Shown here: piece by piece, positions 1 to 5,858 of the stretch
Numbering within the stretch: position 1 is the first letter of the stretch
Layout: every line of letters starts with the position of its first letter
Assembly (NCBI GenBank): GCA_028707745.1
Contig: JAQWAJ010000064.1
Span: forward strand, 1-7,888
Direction of reading: 5' to 3'
From: Bacteroidales bacterium
Lineage (GTDB): Bacteria; Bacteroidota; Bacteroidia; Bacteroidales; UBA12481
DNA length: 7,888 nucleotides
Translations under genes and position numbers: made by a program
The notes under the pieces: generated by a model
Database searches by the model: none
The model's input: only the letters and a program-made list of their open reading frames with translations
What the model was told of the DNA's origin: nothing

Positions 1-163
1 GTTTGATCAGCCCCATGATAATCCTGATGATGGTGGATTTACCGCCGCCGTTCGGACCGATCATACCGATGAAATCACCCTCCCGTATAGCCAGGTTGAC
101 GTCCTCGATTACCGGCTCATCGCTGTAACCGAAAGTGACAGATTTTAATTCGACTAGGTTCAC
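1..163 (-). CDS. znuC: Zn/Mn ABC transporter ATP-binding protein, N-terminal fragment
   Basis: This is the cytoplasmic ATPase subunit of a metal ABC importer; ATP hydrolysis would power uptake of Zn or Mn delivered by the binding protein encoded just upstream. Only the first 54 codons are visible, and the rest lies beyond the left edge. The translation shows an A-loop tyrosine in FGY (residue 13) and a Walker A motif GPNGGGKST (36-44). The Q-loop, signature and Walker B motifs are outside the window. I chose the GTG at 163-161 because the frame has no ATG upstream before a stop, and [11 protein letters not shown] matches the usual N-terminus of this class. No clear ribosome binding site is visible. 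Assignment to the metal-uptake group rests on the neighbouring ZnuA-like gene; the ATPase fold itself is certain, the substrate is inferred. Confidence 0.88.
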   Translation of the reverse strand, partial: MNLVELKSVTFGYSDEPVIEDVNLAIREGDFIGMIGPNGGGKSTIIRIIMGLIK

Positions 164-195
164 TTTGCAAAAATCATAAATATATCTAAGAAAAT

Positions 196-223
196 CGTCA
201 CTCGTCACTCGTCACACGTCACG
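196..223. repeat. Four tandem 7-bp units CGTCAC(T/A/G)
   Basis: Four consecutive heptamers read CGTCACT, CGTCACT, CGTCACA, CGTCACG. They lie in the gap between the metal-binding protein gene and the ATPase gene and run into the left arm of the adjacent hairpin. The same word appears inverted (CGTGACG) at 231-237. The function is unknown. Confidence 0.8.
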
Positions 224-240
224 CGTTTCGCGTGACGTGT
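214..240. repeat. Perfect 12-bp inverted repeat, intercistronic hairpin
   Basis: ACACGTCACGCG at 214-225 is exactly complementary to 229-240, with a three-base TTT loop. On the transcribed (minus) strand it follows the binding-protein gene and is not followed by a U-run, so it does not look like a classic intrinsic terminator. A REP-like mRNA-stabilising or processing element between two ABC genes is the more likely reading. Confidence 0.75.
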
Positions 241-241
241 C

Positions 242-264
242 AGGGGCGAGCGCAGCTCGCCCCT
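242..264. repeat. GC-rich 10-bp inverted repeat overlapping the znuA stop
   Basis: AGGGGCGAGC at 242-251 pairs perfectly with 255-264, leaving a three-base loop. The right arm includes two bases of the TAG stop codon (265-263) of the metal-binding protein gene. With the hairpin at 214-240 it makes a tandem pair, which could protect the 3' end of the upstream message or lower read-through into the ATPase gene. No T-tract follows it on the minus strand. Confidence 0.75.
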
Positions 265-1159
265 AGCGGCGGTCCATTTCTGAAATTTTGGTGGCGAGCT
301 GTTCCATCTCGGCAAACCAATCGGGCGACATCGGGTCAATCACCGTGATGACGGCGCCGATTTCGCGCGAGAGGGCTTGGGCATTTTCCTGATCGTATTC
401 TTTCTGAATAAATATCGTGTTGATTTTTTCTGTTGCTGCAAGATCAACCAACTCCCTGAAATGGGAGGCCGTCGGCTCTTTGCCGCCGTTCTCCATCGAG
501 TGTTGGATGAGATGATAATCCCGGGCAAAATAGGCCAGCGCCGGATGGAAAATCAGAAAACTCCGGTGATTTAGTCCGCTGAACCGGGTACTCATAGTTG
601 CAGCCAGACTGTCGATCCGGGTATTCAGTTTAAGGAGATTAGCTTCAACCATCTGGCGGCATGATGGGTCGGCTTTGATGAGTCCCGATGCCATGTTTTT
701 AGCAATCTTCCGGGCCTCGGTGAGCGACATCCAGTAGTGGGGATCGACTCCCTCATGCGAATGTCCGTCGGGTTCCGACTCATGGGCATGCTCTCCTTCG
801 CTCCCTTCCGAAGTGATCAGGTTAATCCCGGAAGAAAGATCGATCACAGGCAGACCGGGATAATTTGACTTCATCTTTGGGACCCAAGCTTGTTCAAATC
901 CAAGGTGTCCGTTGATAAACAGCGCCTTTGATTTTTCAAGTTCCTGCAACTGGCGCGGATTGGGGTCGTAATTGTGATGACTGACCCCGGGAGGTACCAT
1001 CACGTTGACCCGAAAACGATCGCCGGCCAGCTGTTCGGCAAAATACTGTAATGGCAAAATAGTAACCGTAACAATCGGTTTAGGATCTTCAGCCTGTTTT
1101 GTTTTGCATCCGGTTACGAAAAATATCGGAATAAACAGAAATACAAGGAGTTTCTTCAT
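263..1159 (-). CDS. znuA: Metal ABC transporter substrate-binding lipoprotein (ZnuA/TroA family)
   Basis: This cluster A-I solute-binding protein captures Zn(II) or Mn(II) in the periplasm and hands it to the ABC permease. The 298 residues are normal for the family. A lipoprotein signal ends in VTGC (Cys18). Likely metal ligands are in the family positions: His61/His62 in SHHNYDP, His141 in DPHYW, His205 in FHP and Asp275 in IDP. A flexible loop at about 116-136 is rich in His, Glu and Asp, the hallmark of zinc-binding members, which favours zinc over manganese. GGKEPT (225-230) is another conserved patch. The ATG at 1159 overlaps the stop of the upstream acyl-CoA synthetase gene by one base (TAATG), suggesting translational coupling. 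The ATPase gene follows after 99 bp with hairpins. No permease is seen. The family is secure; metal specificity is inferred. Confidence 0.93.
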   Translation of the reverse strand: MKKLLVFLFIPIFFVTGCKTKQAEDPKPIVTVTILPLQYFAEQLAGDRFRVNVMVPPGVSHHNYDPNPRQLQELEKSKALFINGHLGFEQAWVPKMKSNYPGLPVIDLSSGINLITSEGSEGEHAHESEPDGHSHEGVDPHYWMSLTEARKIAKNMASGLIKADPSCRQMVEANLLKLNTRIDSLAATMSTRFSGLNHRSFLIFHPALAYFARDYHLIQHSMENGGKEPTASHFRELVDLAATEKINTIFIQKEYDQENAQALSREIGAVITVIDPMSPDWFAEMEQLATKISEMDRR

Positions 1160-3099
1160 TATTGATTGAAAGGAAGGAATTTTTGAATGGTTTGAAGATT
1201 GATGTCGTTCACTGAATTACTGCCCTCAGGAGTGTACATGATTTCGATTTTATCCCGATAGGCTTCCTGAATTTTATAGCGGACCATCTTCATCGTGGAA
1301 TTGATCATGTGGTTTTGTTCGGTAAATGGCTCTGTAACAATTTGAAAGGTTGATGGAACCCATTTTTCGGGGAATTGATTGCGATATTCGTCGGTATTTT
1401 TGAATTTATAGAAATCTTGCTTGATGGCCTTGAGTAAAACCTCACCATCGGCAATCTTGTTCTTTTCAACATGTTTTGCAACCTTACCTGCATCCAGGGT
1501 GATTATGGCGCTGGTGTACTTCTTCATATCGTTATAAACCATTGCCTGCAAAATTAGTTCAGAAGAGTTTTGAATAGCCTCTTCAATTCCTTCAGGTGAA
1601 TATTTTTCTCCGTCGGCTGCTATCAGGAGGGCCTTGCCACGACCGACCACAACCAGAAAGTTGTCTTCATCATAATAGGCCAGATCGCCGGTGTAGAGCC
1701 ATCCGTTCTTGTTGGTTTTAGCCGTGGATTCGGGATTTTTATAATACCCCTTCATGACGTTGTTTCCGCGGACAATCATTTCACCTCTTTCGCCGACAAT
1801 GCATTCGGAGCCGTCGGGCCTGATAATTTTACATTCTACATTGGGGATCACCCGCCCCGATGAGCCAAGTTTGTGCACCACCGGAGTATTGGCCGAGATG
1901 ATCGGAGTGGCCTCGCTCAGTCCGTATCCCTGATAAACCGGCACCCCGATGGCGTAAAAGAATACCTGCTGCCGGATATCCAGCAAGGCGCCGCCCCCAA
2001 CCAGAAAGCGAATGCTGTTTCCGAATATCAGCCGGAGTTTCTTAAATATCAATGCATTGGCAATTCCATAAGGAATGCCGTATACCATTCTGGTAAAAAA
2101 TCCAGCCTTTTTATAACCGTTTTTATTGATTTTGATGCCTGCGTTGAGTCCGGTGTTGAATATCCAGTTAATGATTTTTCCTTTAGCAGCCACGCCGTCC
2201 TTCATTTTCGACATGAAGTTCCCCGACAGGGCCGGAACGGTGAGCACAAAATGGGGATTGCACTCCAGCATGTTGACCGGGATGTTTTTCACCGTTTGAA
2301 TACCGCCGCCTCTGGCATCCACGAAATAAAGGCTGAGGCCCTTGAGCAGTGCGGCATAGATGCCTACCGTATGGGCAAACGAGTGGTCGAGCGGAAGAAT
2401 GATGTAGAGCCGGTCGCCTTCGGTGAGGTCGAAATAGTTCATCGCATCGTTGCTGTTGGCATAGAAATTCAGCTGGGTAAGCATGATGCCTTTTGGATCG
2501 CCCGTGGTGCCTGAAGTATAGGAGATGGTCACGACATCGTCCTCTTCAATCTTTTCTTCAATTTTATCCAGATGGGGCTCGGTTTCTTCGAAGGTGAATT
2601 TACCGTTTTGAAGGATATCGTTGTACAGGACAATGTCTTTCTGCGGATTGATCCCGAACTCCTCGCAATCTTTTTCGATGAGCCTGATGTCGTCGTCGAG
2701 GAAAATGATTTTTTTGGTGAATTGCAGCTGGGTCCAGATGGAAGCCACTTTCTCGAACGTGTTTTTCGATACGATAATGGCTTTGGATTCCGAATGGTTG
2801 AGGCGGAACAGAACCTCGTCGGGCATCAGTTTGATCGACAGAGGGACCGTGGTGCCGCCGGCGAAGAGAATTCCGTATTCACCTGAAAGCCAACGGTTCC
2901 TGCCTTCAGCCAGGATAGCAACTTTATCGCCTTTTTCCAGACCTAATTCATAAAGTCCGGCAGCTAAAAATCTTGCTTCATGCAGCATCCCGGGATAGGT
3001 TAATCCAACCCAGCCATCATCTCCCTTTTGGTTGGTATAGGCTGTTTTCGGATACTTTTCGGCGCTGGTTCGAAGCATTTGGAGGACCGTTCTTTTCAT
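1159..3099 (-). CDS. Long-chain acyl-CoA synthetase (AMP-forming, FAA1-like)
   Basis: This ANL-superfamily enzyme would activate fatty acids with ATP and CoA to acyl-CoA, via an acyl-adenylate, probably at the inner face of the cytoplasmic membrane. The 646-residue protein has the motifs in order: P-loop TSGTTGDPKG (195-204), YQGYGLSEATP (389-399), GWLYTGDL (466-473), the hinge region GRGKALL (486-492) followed by ADGEKYSPEGIE, and near the C-terminus STMK with the candidate catalytic Lys604. Length and the DGEKYSPEG variant fit the long-chain (FadD15/FAA1) branch. The frame stays open upstream to an ATG at 3282, but that extension only translates the 9-bp repeat array into threonine-rich sequence, so I start at 3099, where MKRTVLQMLRTSAEKYP matches family N-termini. 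The gene opens the operon and overlaps znuA by one base. Exact chain-length preference cannot be read from sequence. Confidence 0.93.
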   Translation of the reverse strand: MKRTVLQMLRTSAEKYPKTAYTNQKGDDGWVGLTYPGMLHEARFLAAGLYELGLEKGDKVAILAEGRNRWLSGEYGILFAGGTTVPLSIKLMPDEVLFRLNHSESKAIIVSKNTFEKVASIWTQLQFTKKIIFLDDDIRLIEKDCEEFGINPQKDIVLYNDILQNGKFTFEETEPHLDKIEEKIEEDDVVTISYTSGTTGDPKGIMLTQLNFYANSNDAMNYFDLTEGDRLYIILPLDHSFAHTVGIYAALLKGLSLYFVDARGGGIQTVKNIPVNMLECNPHFVLTVPALSGNFMSKMKDGVAAKGKIINWIFNTGLNAGIKINKNGYKKAGFFTRMVYGIPYGIANALIFKKLRLIFGNSIRFLVGGGALLDIRQQVFFYAIGVPVYQGYGLSEATPIISANTPVVHKLGSSGRVIPNVECKIIRPDGSECIVGERGEMIVRGNNVMKGYYKNPESTAKTNKNGWLYTGDLAYYDEDNFLVVVGRGKALLIAADGEKYSPEGIEEAIQNSSELILQAMVYNDMKKYTSAIITLDAGKVAKHVEKNKIADGEVLLKAIKQDFYKFKNTDEYRNQFPEKWVPSTFQIVTEPFTEQNHMINSTMKMVRYKIQEAYRDKIEIMYTPEGSNSVNDINLQTIQKFLPFNQ

Positions 3100-3127
3100 G
3101 GCTTTCAGGTATTTAGATTTAGCGGAG

Positions 3128-3157
3128 CGAATATACACATATCCCGGAAAACAAAAA
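3128..3157 (-). promoter_or_regulatory. Candidate promoter for the acyl-CoA synthetase operon
   Basis: On the minus strand TTTTTG (3157-3152) is followed after 16 bases by TATATTCG (3135-3128). This compares with the Bacteroidetes pattern TTTG, then TAnnTTTG, with one mismatch in the -7 element. Transcription would begin near 3121, leaving a leader of about 20 nt before the ATG at 3099, with the minisatellite upstream of the promoter. The match is by eye only. Confidence 0.3.
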
Positions 3158-3180
3158 CGGAGACCGGAGAGAGGGGGGGG

Positions 3181-3270
3181 TGTAATTGTTGTAGTTGTTG
3201 TAATTGTTGTAGTTGTTGTAATTGTTGTAGTTGTTGTAGTTGTTGTAATTGTTGTAGTTGTTGTAATTGT
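3181..3270. repeat. Minisatellite: ten copies of 9-bp TGTA(A/G)TTGT
   Basis: Ten uninterrupted units occupy exactly 90 bp. They differ only at the fifth base, in the order A G A G A G G A G A, so most of the array is an 18-bp higher-order repeat with one GG junction. The plus strand contains no C within the array. It abuts a G8 tract on its left. Because the unit is a multiple of three, it reads as Thr/Ile on the minus strand and Val/Ile or Cys/Ser/Asn on the plus strand, which produces spurious open frames. Copy number probably varies between strains (inference). Confidence 0.95.
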
Positions 3271-3290
3271 TGAGGCTGACACTAAATTTC
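3261..3290 (+). promoter_or_regulatory. Weak candidate promoter for the secreted protease gene
   Basis: TTG (3261-3263), inside the last repeat units, is followed after 19 bases by TAAATTTC (3283-3290), one mismatch from the Bacteroidetes -7 element TAnnTTTG. It would give a leader of roughly 160 nt running through the duplicated CCCCTGCGAAAGCG element. TTG is abundant in the array, so chance is a real alternative. Confidence 0.2.
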
Positions 3291-3305
3291 TATTGGAGCG
3301 TTGTC

Positions 3306-3347
3306 ACCCCTGCGAAAGCGATTTTCTCTGTTACCCCTGCGAAAGCG
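3306..3347. repeat. Direct repeat pair ACCCCTGCGAAAGCG
   Basis: The 15-base word occurs at 3306-3320 and 3333-3347, 27 bases apart. The second copy continues into GGGG, forming an imperfect palindrome (CCCC-TGC-GAAA-GCG-GGG). A related sequence, CACCGCGAAGGCT, follows at 3362-3374, and GCGG at 3345-3348 could pair with CCGC at 3364-3367. The shape recalls the widely dispersed intergenic palindromic repeats built around a GCGAAAGC core in other bacteria (established in general; this specific family is not identified). Confidence 0.7.
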
Positions 3348-3455
3348 GGGGCCTCGTCCCTCACCGCGAAGGCTTTGGGAGCATGCACCCTTAAACCATG
3401 CCCTCTTTCGTAACGTCATGACCTGTTTTGCGTCTAACCTGAAAAAATTCAACCA

Positions 3456-5015
3456 ATGAAAAAGCTTTGGTCACTATCCCTGTATTTACTGGCTTTGTCG
3501 ATGTGCATTCCTTGTAGCCTGAAGGCTCAATCTGTTGGTGATGAACTGATCTTTCCGGATATAAACCGGAAATTTGTTGTTGTCAGTGCTACTTCTTCAG
3601 GTCAGCAGAAGTTATGCGGCACAGAAATGGCGCCGGCAGATTCGATGGCTGCTCTTGTCAGGCAGGAAATCTTAATGCCATTCAACTGGCAGATGGTCAG
3701 AATGAGCCAGTGTGCCCGAAATCTGATCAAAAACAACGAGGGTCCCAACATACTCTATCTATCGAAAAATGAGGGTGGATTTCCACGGACGGGCATCTGG
3801 CTGACTGATTTAAATGGAAAAGAAACACACTACCCGGATCTGGCATTTGTCGACCTGGTACTCGATAAAAAGAGGATCGATCAGGGCGATATGTCAATCT
3901 ATACTCATGAACTGGGCCATGTGATGATGGATTTGATCCTGGGCCAAAAGATGGAAAAAATGGATCAACGGCATACTTCAAAACAGCACGTCAGTATGGG
4001 TGTGACGGATTACCTGACGGCTTTCAGCGAGGGGTGGGGGATTCACTTTCAGCGGTTGGCCTACGACCAGACGGAAAAATACCGGAAATCGTTCGAAAGC
4101 TCATTGACGCCTGAACGTGCCCTGAATCTGGCCTGGCACTCGGGAATGGACCAGTATATGCGCCTCACCGCTGTGAAGGATAATGGCTACATCTATGAAA
4201 AGTTTACCCCATGTGGTCAGGCTACCGAATCGCTGGATACGGAGCAGCGAATATTACTCGAACATACCAGTCCGGCTTTTGACCATACGCGTATAAAAAA
4301 TGCTCAGCAGATGCTTTCCTGCGAAGGTGTTTTGGCAACCATTTTCTATCAGGTAAATTCCGATCAGAAACTCGCCGGAAATTATCTTAATTCTGAATTT
4401 TACACTCCGTTTCTGGTCGCTCCGATTCCTGCCGGAACAACTCCGCAACAGATCTTCTCGCCAGTGGAGAATATGATGCTTAAAAATTTTTGGATATGGT
4501 CTAAAATGAATGACATGGATATCACCGGCAGCCCTCTTATGGTATGGATAGAATCGTGGTGCAATGAATTTCCAGATGATCGCGATCAGATCTTAAAGAT
4601 TTTTATCCGGATCACCGATGGGGTTACGGTGAGTCCGGAGTTGGCTCAGATTGTAGCCATGATGAACTACTCAGGCCAGGTTGGAGAGATGCAGGAGTTC
4701 CAGAGCCAGGCCGGAAAATATCGTGAATCGATCTTGAAAATGATCGGGGAGTGTAAATCGGACCTGAGCAAGTTAACCAAAAATATTGGCCCCGAACTCT
4801 GGGTCACTTCAAAAACGGTTAAAATCCGTCAGTCGCTCTGGCGCTCCGAGCCGAAAAATCCGCTCTCGGTTAATCTGAATACTGCCAGTTTGCCTGAAAT
4901 GCAGGCTTTTATGGATCCAGGCAAAGCGATTGAATTTATCCGGATGCGAAAAGAATCAGGATACTTTATTTCGATGGAACAGGTTAAACAATTTGGGTTT
5001 TTGTTGGTTAAATAG
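3456..5015 (+). CDS. Secreted HExxH metalloprotease-like protein with C-terminal helix-hairpin-helix
   Basis: This 519-residue protein has no family name I can assign. It begins with a Sec signal peptide (MKKLWSLSLYLLALSM..., probable cleavage near LKA-QS, residues 24-25), so it acts in the periplasm or outside. A zincin motif HELGH lies at 151-155 and SEGWG at 191-195; Glu192, about 40 residues on, is a plausible third zinc ligand of the gluzincin type, so the active site looks intact. The middle (about 200-450) is mostly helical in appearance. Residues 471-514 begin with VNLNTAS and contain GYFISMEQV, matching the ComEA-type helix-hairpin-helix pattern (vNlNtA...A..I...R...G.F.s.e.v). Start: the ATG follows the A-rich leader CTGAAAAAATTC typical of Bacteroidetes. 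The two following genes also encode exported proteins. The substrate is unknown. Confidence 0.78.
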   Translation: MKKLWSLSLYLLALSMCIPCSLKAQSVGDELIFPDINRKFVVVSATSSGQQKLCGTEMAPADSMAALVRQEILMPFNWQMVRMSQCARNLIKNNEGPNILYLSKNEGGFPRTGIWLTDLNGKETHYPDLAFVDLVLDKKRIDQGDMSIYTHELGHVMMDLILGQKMEKMDQRHTSKQHVSMGVTDYLTAFSEGWGIHFQRLAYDQTEKYRKSFESSLTPERALNLAWHSGMDQYMRLTAVKDNGYIYEKFTPCGQATESLDTEQRILLEHTSPAFDHTRIKNAQQMLSCEGVLATIFYQVNSDQKLAGNYLNSEFYTPFLVAPIPAGTTPQQIFSPVENMMLKNFWIWSKMNDMDITGSPLMVWIESWCNEFPDDRDQILKIFIRITDGVTVSPELAQIVAMMNYSGQVGEMQEFQSQAGKYRESILKMIGECKSDLSKLTKNIGPELWVTSKTVKIRQSLWRSEPKNPLSVNLNTASLPEMQAFMDPGKAIEFIRMRKESGYFISMEQVKQFGFLLVK

Positions 5016-5020
5016 TTTTG
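4992..5020 (+). promoter_or_regulatory. Candidate promoter for the beta-barrel/lipoprotein pair
   Basis: TTTG at 4992-4995 and TAGTTTTG at 5013-5020 are separated by 17 bases and match both elements of the Bacteroidetes promoter pattern. The -7 element overlaps the TAG stop codon of the protease gene. Transcription would start near 5026, giving a leader of about 110 nt before the barrel gene. The match is by eye; the spacing is on the short side. Confidence 0.35.
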
Positions 5021-5135
5021 TGTTTTAACAGAAAGAGCAAATGTTCTCATTTTAATTGTAATTTAGATTCCTGGAATTGGGTTATTCCTGATATCCTTGT
5101 TATTTCGACCAAAAAGTTATCAAATTAACAACCTT

Positions 5136-5825
5136 ATGAAAACCCTTAAAGTCTTAATCCTGAGCACTCTGGTTTGTTTTCTTGCATTGCCGGACCTGTC
5201 TGCTCAAAAAACGATCTCTAACGGAGTCGGGCTTGCCGTAAAAGCCTCGACAAATGGAATAGGAATTGATGCCGTCTACGGCTTTTACAAAAACATGCAC
5301 GTCCGTTTGGGATTTGAGAAGCTTGGTTTCAATAAAGATTTCTCATTTGACCAGGATGAAGTTACCTATGATGCAACGGCTGATTTTAAGACGGGAAGCA
5401 TTTCGTTGTTGTTTGACTATCAGATAGCACGTAGTTTTTTCGTTACAGCTGGTGCCGGTTGGAACCTGTTTAATGTGGATGTTGATGGTAAAGCGGCCAG
5501 CTCTCTGCAATTCGGTGATGTGATGGTCTCTCCTGACAAGATCGGTACATTCTGTTTCGTGGCAGATCCTTCATTGAAAGTTTCACCTTATTTGGGAATT
5601 GGCTTTGGCCGGACATTGGGATCGTTAAAAAATCTTGCCTGCGCTTTTGAAATCGGCGGTTTTTATCAGGGTTCAACTGATCTGACGATTACTGCTGACG
5701 GACTTTTATCGCCAACTGCCAATCCGGACCAGAAACAGGCGGAAAAACTGGAAGGTCAAATCAGCCAGTACAACATCTATCCGGTTCTCAAGTTTTCGAT
5801 CTCCTATAAAATAGTCAATTTCTGA
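5136..5825 (+). CDS. Small outer-membrane beta-barrel protein
   Basis: This 229-residue protein probably forms a small barrel in the outer membrane; the specific role is unknown. A Sec signal peptide (MKTLKVLILSTLVCFLALP) has probable cleavage after LSA-Q at 23-24. The mature part alternates short stretches with beta character, such as VRLGFEKLGF, ISLLFDYQI, FFVTAGAGWNLF, YLGIGFGR and FEIGGFYQG, separated by polar turns. It ends in YPVLKFSISYKIVNF, with a terminal phenylalanine as in many barrel C-terminal signals. Length suits an 8-stranded barrel. The frame opens at 5097, but I start at 5136 because the signal peptide begins there and its upstream sequence is A-rich. The gap from the protease is 120 bp with a candidate promoter; the lipoprotein gene follows after 33 bp, suggesting co-transcription. 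An OmpA/OmpW-like or uncharacterised Bacteroidetes barrel is the best general label. Confidence 0.75.
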   Translation: MKTLKVLILSTLVCFLALPDLSAQKTISNGVGLAVKASTNGIGIDAVYGFYKNMHVRLGFEKLGFNKDFSFDQDEVTYDATADFKTGSISLLFDYQIARSFFVTAGAGWNLFNVDVDGKAASSLQFGDVMVSPDKIGTFCFVADPSLKVSPYLGIGFGRTLGSLKNLACAFEIGGFYQGSTDLTITADGLLSPTANPDQKQAEKLEGQISQYNIYPVLKFSISYKIVNF

Positions 5826-5858
5826 CCCATTGTATTAACCTGATTAATTTGTATCATC

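Larger units (their letters stand above)
3100..3455. other. Divergent intergenic region with repeats
   Basis: This 356-bp stretch separates the acyl-CoA synthetase (leftward) from the secreted protease gene (rightward) and contains no gene I can support. From left to right it holds a candidate leftward promoter, a run of eight G (3173-3180), ten 9-bp tandem units, a weak candidate rightward promoter, and a duplicated CCCCTGCGAAAGCG element. The remaining 3368-3455 has no obvious structure. Open frames through it exist only because the 9-bp repeat lacks stop codons in several frames. Confidence 0.85.

Noticed and set aside
214..264. Intrinsic terminator after znuA
   Set aside because: The stems are strong but lack a following T-run on the minus strand, and the functionally linked ATPase gene continues in the same direction.
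1873..2514. 213-codon open frame on the plus strand
   Set aside because: It lies fully antisense to the conserved core of the acyl-CoA synthetase and encodes no recognisable domain; a shadow frame.
2572..2953. Two plus-strand frames of about 100 codons
   Set aside because: Antisense to the synthetase N-terminal domain, whose coding sense is unambiguous.
3181..3270. CRISPR array
   Set aside because: Units are 9 bp with no spacers; this is a contiguous minisatellite.
3100..3282. 61-residue N-terminal Thr/Ile-rich extension of the acyl-CoA synthetase
   Set aside because: It is only the translation of the 9-bp repeat and intergenic DNA; the family N-terminus starts at the ATG at 3099, and a candidate promoter lies inside the extension.
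3028..3394. Plus-strand frames encoding Val-rich or Cys-rich tracts
   Set aside because: The tracts come from the stop-free 9-bp repeat; there is no signal, domain or start context, and they overlap the 5' end of the synthetase gene.
5830..5851. Promoter between the barrel and lipoprotein genes (TTG ... TTAATTTG)
   Set aside because: Spacing between boxes is only 11 bases and the -7 box is mismatched; the 33-bp gap better fits co-transcription.
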